Origin: Copromyces sp. CBS 386.78
Lineage: Eukaryota > Ascomycota > Sordariomycetes > Sordariales > Sordariaceae
DNA: 64,000 bases
Reading direction: 5' to 3'
NCBI GenBank assembly: GCA_030685235.1
Contig: MU839128.1
Coordinates: 186,001-250,000, forward strand
The notes under the pieces were generated by a model. That model had not been told where the DNA came from. It searched no databases and saw nothing but the letters and a program-made list of their open reading frames with translations. Shown here one piece after another: positions 57,253 to 64,000 of the stretch (positions within the stretch are counted from its first letter, which is position 1; every line of letters starts with the position of its first letter). The translations under genes were made by a program, and so were the position numbers.

Positions 57253-57463
57253 GGGATTCTTATCTGATCATCTGATATCTAGCGCATATTTTAGCGTGAG
57301 TCTGCCTGTTGGGGTGCTGTGGAGCCCCGCGCTGATCAACCCCCGCTGAACTCTTTTCCAGGGCCATATTCGGGCGCTAGAAGCGCTACAGAAAAAGGGA
57401 CTGGCAAGGCACAGATTAAGCTGGGTGAGAGACAATGTTCTGTGTGATCATCTCGTCCTCTTC

Positions 57464-59439
57464 TCAGATGCTGTCTACCCGACTGTCTTTCAACGCCTTC
57501 GCTCTCCTCCATTCCAGCCCTCGCTTCTCAATGAGCATCGAAAGCGGTAAAGCCACCAGCATGATGATCGCGAAAACGCCAAAACACCACCCGGAGCCAG
57601 CAGCATCTGCCAGTGGTTGTTGTGCGGCAATGGCAGCACCTGCTCCTAGGCATCGGACCAAGTTGTACGATGCTTGAACGGTGGCGGACGCATTGGGGTT
57701 GAGGTCCGTTAGGAGTGTTCCGCAGAGCTGTTCATGGGGGTCAGCGTACAGATCTTGGGCAGTTATGTTGTCCCTTGCTTGAGAGTTCTTACCGTGAAGA
57801 TACTGGACGTTGCGGCGCCTGTTAGGAATTGAAGGACGAGTGGCACTGCGAGATGCTGGTACCGCGAGAAGAACGATTAGCTTACACTATTCTCTTTCGT
57901 CTTTTCTTGCACCAGGGGCAGTTTCCAACTCACCGTCCGCTCATTCAGGCTGACACCATAAGCAGCCGATCCCACCGAGGAGACGACGATGAGGGTGTAT
58001 ATCCCAACAAAGCGTGCCCTCTCAATGGGAAAGTCGGATATGTCCTCGCCCTTTTTGTATTCCTCCCTTCCGGCCTTGGCAGAGTATTTCTTGATATTCC
58101 TGTCGAGGAATTTGCCTAGCAGCATATGTCAGTTATGGATCATCTTTCATGGCACCTCGGCTGAAGCTCAAGAGCATGGGTTTCGCACTTACCAGTGGTA
58201 TAAGACGCGAGTGCGCCACCCACGCCCGACGGTAGGTAGATCAGACCAGCCTGGAGGTAATCCAGGTCGTATATCTCGATGCATTGAGCGGCCAAGGAAG
58301 TTTGTAACGTCATCTTGACCGCGTATGTGATCGATCCGATGAGAATGACGACCAAGTTCCCCTTGACAAACAGCATGGGGATACATGTGAAGGGGTTAGG
58401 AATGTGACACCTCCTCGCCTTCTTAGTATCCGCCGGTTGCGCAATTCGGGTTTCTACATGTCCATCGTTATTTTCACCCCTGCATCTTCGCTTTCGGGAC
58501 AATGTCTCAAAGAAGCTCTTGTGGATGCCTCTTGGCGGGATGCTACCGTTTCCAACGACCTTTCTCTGGGTTTCCGGCATCAGCAGGATGATAATGACCA
58601 GATAGCTTCCGGTCATGATGACCAGAAACCAAAAAATCCATCGCCAACCGAGCTTCTGGGCAAGCACGCCGGCGATGACAGGACCGAAACTAAGGGCGGC
58701 GTTGGTACTGCAACAAAACACGTTCATCAGCGTTTATACGGACTTGTTAATACCGGGATCATGGAGAACGAACAACAATATCAGCGAGCCCACGAAGGAG
58801 CCACGCTCCGCAACAGTCGTTATATCAGCGATGATTCCATATGCAGCGCCGTACGATCCTTCTCCCGATTAGCATCACCGTCACCCATTCGGCAAATGGT
58901 CACTCACCAGACGCCCCAGCACTTTGAACCATCCTCAACACGAACAAGGCAGCATATGAGTTCTGCAATGCCAGCCCGACGTTGGACGCCGCAACCAGAA
59001 TAAACATGAGGATATACGCCGGTCTTCGTCCTCCTTGATCAGCAATATCTCCCATAAATGCCGGCGCGATACCTGCCACAATAAGATAAGATGTGACCGT
59101 GAGGTTGATAAGTGAGATAGACACTCCAAGGTCGTTCGCCATGGGCACGAGGGCTGGAAAGTAAATGTAGCTGCTCAGCGTCGAGAACATGGCCCCGAAT
59201 GAGGCAGTGTAACTGATCCATTTCTTCTCGGCTGTGGTAAAGACGGAGAACGGGGGTGGTGGTGATGCTTCTGTTGAGGAAGGTTCTACTAAAGGGCCTC
59301 CTGTTGCTGTTCCAGCATCTTTATCGAGGAGTCCTGGGCTTGTGGTTGGGTCGGGGACAACGGCGCTGACTACTATCTCCGGACACTCGTTGACGGTCGT
59401 CGAAAACGTTTTTGTTCCGAGTGATGGTGGTGTCGACAT
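57464..59439 (-). CDS. MFS transporter, DHA1 (drug:H+ antiporter) type
   Basis: Six exons, 58908-59439, 58774-58858, 58193-58707, 57934-58115, 57793-57855 and 57464-57727, give 546 residues. Introns are 49, 66, 77, 78, 65 and phase-consistent throughout; intron 2 uses a weak GTTCGT donor chosen because it restores the expected spacing between ERGSFVG and GPVIAG. About 70 hydrophilic residues precede TM1. Motif A is GDIADQGGRRP (130-140), the TM4 helix motif is FVLRMVQSAGASG, and motif C-like text is LSFGPVIAGVLAQKLGWRWIFW. A cytoplasmic loop is rich in K/R. C-terminal helices include AVPLVLQFLTGAATSSIFT and FAIIMLVALPLSMLIEKRGLEW. It resembles QDR/bicyclomycin-resistance-like transporters; the substrate is unknown. 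An overlapping frame from ATG 59530 is discussed in the findings. Confidence 0.83.
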
Positions 59440-60477
59440 CTCCGGGTTCTAGCGGTGTCCAATCACTGATACGGTTGTCGCGGCCGAGCAGTCTTTGGGT
59501 GTAACCCAGACGCTCCGAGGTGGAATCCATGATTGCTCAAGACAAAAATATCGTAGCTGGTCCTGAGAAGTCAGTCTAGGCCATCGGATGTGGCCCAACA
59601 AGGTGATGAAAGTGTTTGCTTTTGACACCAACTGGAAGACGGAAATGGAGCTGGGAGCAGTACCAAGTGACATCCAAACCAACTGTTAGTGTATGTATGG
59701 CTCTGACACCCACGGATTAACAGCCGAGACGGGAAGTATTGGCGAACGGGACATGCAGGGGGTACAGGGCACAACCACATGTTGACGTGCATGAGCCTAC
59801 CAACATGCTAGGTCCTTCCTCCCTTACATCGAATTCCTCCAACAACTCTCCCATTCACTTTCTGGAAAGATTGAGGTCAGCAAGAAAACTATGATGTAAC
59901 AGCACTAGGGACACTGGGAAGACCATGGAAGCGACAAAAAACGACAGCAACGCGAGATTCTTACCTTTATGAAGTATGTCAGCTTCATTGGCACCCGGCC
60001 GCCTTCATTCGATGTTGACTCCCCACAGTAGACTGCGAGTACCTATGTCATGCAAGGAAACGACCCCCGACCAACCCCAACTGGGCCTTCGACCCGAGCT
60101 GTCCAGCGATTGCTACAGTGCGGCTTCTTGAAGGGATACCGAACGGATAGGCGGAGGCGATTATTGATTGAGGGGGTGCCGGCTTGAGGGACGCGGGGTG
60201 AATGGAGGCTGTTGGTGATGCACATGTGGCACGGTATCGGAACTCCAGGAGAGTACTGGCTATGCACCAAGTGCAATTGGGACCAACGAGATCAAGAGGA
60301 CACTGCCCGAGGTCTAACCAGGGGCAGACGGGGCATACCAGTTCAATCCTTCAAACTTCCCGCTGGCTGCGAATCTTGCCTTTACAATGTCATAGCCAAT
60401 TCAACCGACCAGTCTGGCTCATCTGGACACATCTCGGCCAAAGAAGCCGACAGAAAAGGACATACAATACCAACAGC
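59440..60477. other. intergenic between divergent MFS and kinase-like genes
   Basis: About 1 kb without a supported exon. It contains the overlapping upstream frame of the MFS gene (59321-59530) and a few short open frames with no coding character. Confidence 0.45.
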
Positions 60478-61684
60478 ATGAGGGATGGCGCCCAAGTTAC
60501 GGCCACAGCGCTTGACCCGGCAGTCATGACAGGTGCGCATCGCCAGAGGAGGGCCGCTGGGAATGGTCAACGACACCCACCTGAGGACCAACTGACCAGA
60601 TATCAGCGCTTCCACCCAACAGCCAAGTTGTAATGGTCAAAGAAATGGTTGGCAAGAGCTCTTGGGCAACAACATCCAAGATCACGATTGGCTTGCCAGA
60701 TGGAACGAAAGCATACCTGTTTCAGAAGGTTGTCTGGTCTACCACCCGCTTCCTCTCCAGACGCTGACATAGCGATGAATAGGCAGCTTGCGGGAAGACA
60801 GCGGGAGCAATTATGAAGGGAAGCTTCGAAGCCGACAGGGCTCTCTTTGCCTTCGTCCCGACACGCGTGCCTCGTCCGATCGCATCAGGGGCCTATGTCA
60901 ACGTACCGAATACGCACTTCTACCTGTCCGACTTTGTCAAGATGCGCGATAACACGCTCCCTTGCCCTTCTTCCTGGGCCGCTGCTGTATCTGATCTGCA
61001 CCTGCACAGCATGGGTAGATCACCGACTGGGAAATTCGGTTTCCCAACTACCACACATTTGGCTGATGTTCCTGTCGACAATACCTGGAATGCGTCGTGG
61101 GAGAGCTTCTGGACCCAGCAAATGAAAAGCCTGTTCAACCAAGAAGAGAAGGTTAATGGCCACGACGAGGAGGTATCAGTCCTCCGGGCAACGTACCTGG
61201 AGAAGGTGGTTCCCAGATACTTGAGGCCTCTGGAAGTTGATGGAAGGTCCATTATCCCTTGTCTCATTCACTCTGACCTATGGCCGGGAAACATCAAGCC
61301 TAGGGCAGATACTGACGAGCTGTGCATGTTTGATGCTTGCGCTTATTGGGGCCACAATGAAGGTAGGTAAGTTTGCGATACCGCAACTTCACAAACCAAA
61401 GAACTAACAGACAGCGCATAGCCGACTTGGCTATATGTAGAAACCCTCGCTACAAACTTGGCTATCCGTGTTTATACGAGTATCAGAAAAGGGTGCCTGT
61501 CTCCGAACCTGAGGCCGATTTCGACGCTAGAAACGCCGTATACGCCATCAAGTATCACGTTTTACTGTCAGCTATGCACAGGAACAAGATATTCAGAGAC
61601 GTCTTGATAGCTGAGCTACAGTCCTTGGTCGACAGCCTTGATGATGGCACGGAATCGGGCCATGATCAACCGTCACGTCTCTAG
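60478..61684 (+). CDS. fructosamine/ketosamine-3-kinase family protein
   Basis: Phosphorylates glycated amines so they break down (protein deglycation). Proposed exons are 60478-60532, 60586-60728, 60783-61362 and 61422-61684, giving 346 residues with all phases consistent. Introns are 53, 54 and 59 bp; intron 2 has a perfect CTGAC branch site but a weak GTTGTC donor. Recognisable blocks are ALPPNSQVVMVKEMVGKSSWATTSKI (nucleotide-loop side), LFQKAACGKTAGAIMKGSFEADRAL and YVNVPNTHFYLSDFVKM. The catalytic loop is IHSDLWPGNIK (Asp about 231) and the metal-binding segment MFDACAYWGHNEADLAI (Asp about 250). Length is slightly over the usual 290-330. Exon 1 is the least certain; the protein could instead begin at ATG 60633. 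Confidence 0.78.
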
Positions 61685-62668
61685 CACGAACGACTACCAT
61701 ACGAAATAGTTGCGAGTTACCTCAGACAACAATCGACGACACCAACAAGCCTTCTCACATTCCTACTTAGTTTTCTTACCTATCTGCCATGCCAATCGCA
61801 AGATACGAACAGTCAGATGAACACTTTGCGGAAACAAGTGCAGATTCTTGCAAACCAGACTTCGTTTTCGACGGTGTCGCCCCGTGCTTGGATTCCGAAT
61901 GTTTCTGTTGAGGCGGCTTTGGTAGCTGAAGTGACAAAATCACCAAATAAAACAAGTAGAGATGATGAAGGCGTGGCTAGTCTTCACGTAAGGCGATGAA
62001 GAGCAACAGATAACGTCCCTCACGCAAGTTGGGGGGAAGCATCGTCTCTTCTTATGCCGCTAGCTAGAGGCGGGATGTATCCCCTGGTCGAGGAGGACGA
62101 ACCCCACCTACCGACACCACAGATGAGGATACCACCCAAGCGGAGGTGATTCGCGGGCTCGAACCAATAGTCTTGGCGAGAGAGGAGGGTGTCTGGTCGT
62201 ATCGCAAAGTTGGTGAAGACCGGGAAGATTTCGGATAATGGCACTACACTAGCCAATTTCTCTCAGTCATCACACCAACGACGTTCGCCTTGTTGCCCAA
62301 CGGCATTGCAATCGAGCGGATCAAGAAGAAGAAGAAGAAGAAGAAGAGACACTCGCCGCCAAAGGGTGTTGAATCAGGCTCGATGCCAGAATGGCGGGCG
62401 AGGCCCCTGTAAGTAAGACATGATCAGGTTGATGGTCTCTTTTACGATGGAGAATATCGATGGCCCGTTATGCGCCTGGCTGGTCAGTTGGTGAGATATT
62501 GGTGTCGTTGATGTCGAAGAGATTGTTCAAGTTTCCACTTAGGTTCCGTCCCCGCATGAGCATTGGAAGCCCGCAAGCCACCACGGCTATAGTACATTAC
62601 GGCGCATCATAGGGACGGAAAAAGAGCGCAGAACAACGCTAACGCGCTGTCTTGGTGATCGTTTTAGG
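61685..62668. other. intergenic / upstream region of NLR-type gene
   Basis: An (AAG)n microsatellite lies at about 62,321-62,347. ATG at 62391 followed by six codons and a perfect GTAAGTAAG donor at 62409 is a candidate first exon for the downstream gene, but nothing else confirms it. Confidence 0.4.
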
Positions 62669-64000
62669 CGACCACCGCCTTATCGCCCCCGTACATCGAC
62701 CGGAAGCTCGACCTGAAACCTCTCCATACTCTCTCATCGACCGCTTCCTACATCCAGAACAAGCTTCAGCGACTCAGAGTTTCCTCGTCGTCCTCCTATT
62801 TACAGAATGTCGAGTCTGCCGAAGACGCGAAAGGTCCATTGGGTCTGAATCTCCTCCACGAGCCGTCCGAATCCCGAATCGACTTTATCTTCATCCACGG
62901 ATTGGGCGGTGGCTCGAGGAAAACATGGAGCTACTCGTCCGATCCGGGCATGTTCTGGCCCAAGGATTGGCTGCCTCATGAGGTCGGCTTTCGACATGTC
63001 CGCCTTCATTCGTACGGCTACAACTCGGACTGGACGGCGAGGAAGGGTTGCGCGTTAACAGTCCATGCTTTCGGTCAGGCATTGCTAGCTGACATTTATG
63101 GCTCTCCCCATCTGCGGAAGAATGGAGATGTAAGTGGCTCGGATTACTGCCCAGCTGTTTCTGCTACTCTAGGCAGTTTAGCTGACCCAAGACTCGATGT
63201 GGAACAGACTCCGATTGTGCTTGTGGCCCATAGTATGGGCGGACTTGTTGCCAAGAAGGTTCGTCGACAATGTATTAAAGAGGCAAACATGGTAGCCCGG
63301 CAGTCTGTTATGTCGTCTGATGTCTAACACACCATCCACTTGTAGGCATATCTCTTGGCAACCCGAGATCCAACGTATGCCTCGATTGCGCGAAGAATTC
63401 ATACCATCTACTTCCTCGCAACACCCCATCGCGGTGCCGATTCAGCCCAGACGCTCAAACGTGTGCTTTCAATTGCTAGATATGGGGCCAAGGGATTCGT
63501 TGATGATCTCCTCCCTGGCAGCGGAACGTTGGACGTATGTCGATCCGCAAAATCTTGTTGCTCCCTTTTCTTTTTGCTGACTTGAAACAAGCAAATCAAC
63601 GACGAATTCCGTCATCATTGCGGGAAGGTGAATCTCTTTTCCTTTTTTGAGGGTGTACCAACAAGCTTTGCCGGTATCAGGTCATCCTTGGTTGTGGACA
63701 AAGAGTCGGCCGTTCTAGGCAAGTTTGCTCCAACCGGGTGACAACCCTGCGAACACGGTTCTAATGCCTCCCTTCTTTTCGGATTTAGGGCTTCCAAACG
63801 AAACCTCACGCTACATCGAAGCGGACCATCGTGGAATATGCAAGTTCGAGAGCCCCGTCTCCCCTAATTATGCCATACTACAGCAGTCCTTTCTTACTAC
63901 CATCGAGTATATCCAAGCAGACAGTAAGAGCGACGTCATCCCCGACCGAATGTTTACTGATGATATATCAGAAAGATATCACCGCAAGGACGAGCATAGA
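62669..64000 (+). CDS. NLR/STAND-type protein, alpha/beta-hydrolase head (partial, 3' end outside window)
   Basis: The conserved region begins DAKGPLGLNLLHEPSESRID-FIFIHGLGGGSRKTW and continues FWPKDWLPHEVGFRHVRLHSYGYNSDW. Next come the nucleophile elbow VAHSMGGLVAKKAYLLA and FLATPHRGADSAQTLK: a DUF676/lipase-like alpha/beta-hydrolase domain used at the N-terminus of many fungal NACHT/NB-ARC proteins. Exons after the uncertain start end at 63258, then 63346-63534, 63592-63718 and 63789 onward. Introns are 87, 57 and 70 bp; the last uses a GC donor (63719-63720). The text after it, LPNETSRYIEADHRGICKFESP..PNY, is the usual linker before the NTPase. The frame is open upstream to about 62,669, next to a TTTTAG acceptor, with no in-frame ATG, so an upstream first exon is needed. 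The NTPase and repeat domains lie outside the window, so their type is unknown. Confidence 0.8.

Overview
The window reads as a filamentous ascomycete (Sordariomycete) nuclear genome. Most protein genes carry one to three introns of about 50-90 bp with GT...AG borders. Coding DNA is GC-rich, tRNA genes carry introns, and transposon relics are extremely AT/TpA-rich with CpA->TpA and TpG->TpA changes, which is the signature of repeat-induced point mutation (RIP). The convergent pair xylitol dehydrogenase / GH2 beta-mannosidase recalls, from memory, the neighbours NCU00891/NCU00890 of Neurospora crassa, so a Sordariaceae species is the best guess. No database was consulted.

Layout. 1-10,900 is a RIP-destroyed block holding a complete Ty3/gypsy LTR element on the minus strand (2,824-9,953, with a 5-bp target duplication), inserted into older degenerate repeat DNA. 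11,586-23,098 is a gene block: xylitol dehydrogenase (+), beta-mannosidase B (-), a Rab GTPase (-), a type II HSD-like SDR (+), a D-2-hydroxyacid dehydrogenase (+) and an unknown gene (-) interrupted by an in-frame TAG. 23,637-30,631 is a RIPped Ty1/copia element (+) with 168-bp LTRs and a GGAGC target duplication. It contains an assembly gap and two nested, non-RIPped insertions: a 563-bp MITE with an 8-bp duplication, and a 478-bp segment flanked by TA. A tRNA-Leu(AAG) follows.

31,603-61,684 is a long gene-rich stretch: a multi-pass membrane protein (-), a dsRBD-like disordered protein (-), a PRISE-type SDR (+), a single-pass protein with a PAN/apple-like ectodomain (-), an SRR1-like protein (-), an X325/Bim1-like GPI protein (+), Doa1/PLAA (-), STRAP (+), a small Cys-containing ORF (+), tRNA-Glu(CTC) (+), an LEA-like protein (+), a ferric-reductase-family oxidoreductase (-), a DHA1-type MFS transporter (-) and a fructosamine-kinase-like protein (+). 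The right edge holds the 5' part of a fungal NLR/STAND-type gene with an alpha/beta-hydrolase head (+), cut off at 64,000.

Functional links are modest. Xylitol dehydrogenase and beta-mannosidase belong to plant-polysaccharide catabolism, and the latter has a CGG-N11-CCG site upstream of its start. X325 and the ferric reductase may both relate to metal handling, but they are not adjacent. Doa1 and STRAP are divergent WD40 genes sharing a 1.5-kb promoter region. The most unusual observation is the STRAP 3' end. After a TAG the same frame stays open for 130 codons and encodes a perfectly repeated 21-residue peptide whose two copies differ at 13 nucleotides, all synonymous. A 60-nt phase-preserving intron could remove the TAG, so two C-terminal isoforms are possible.
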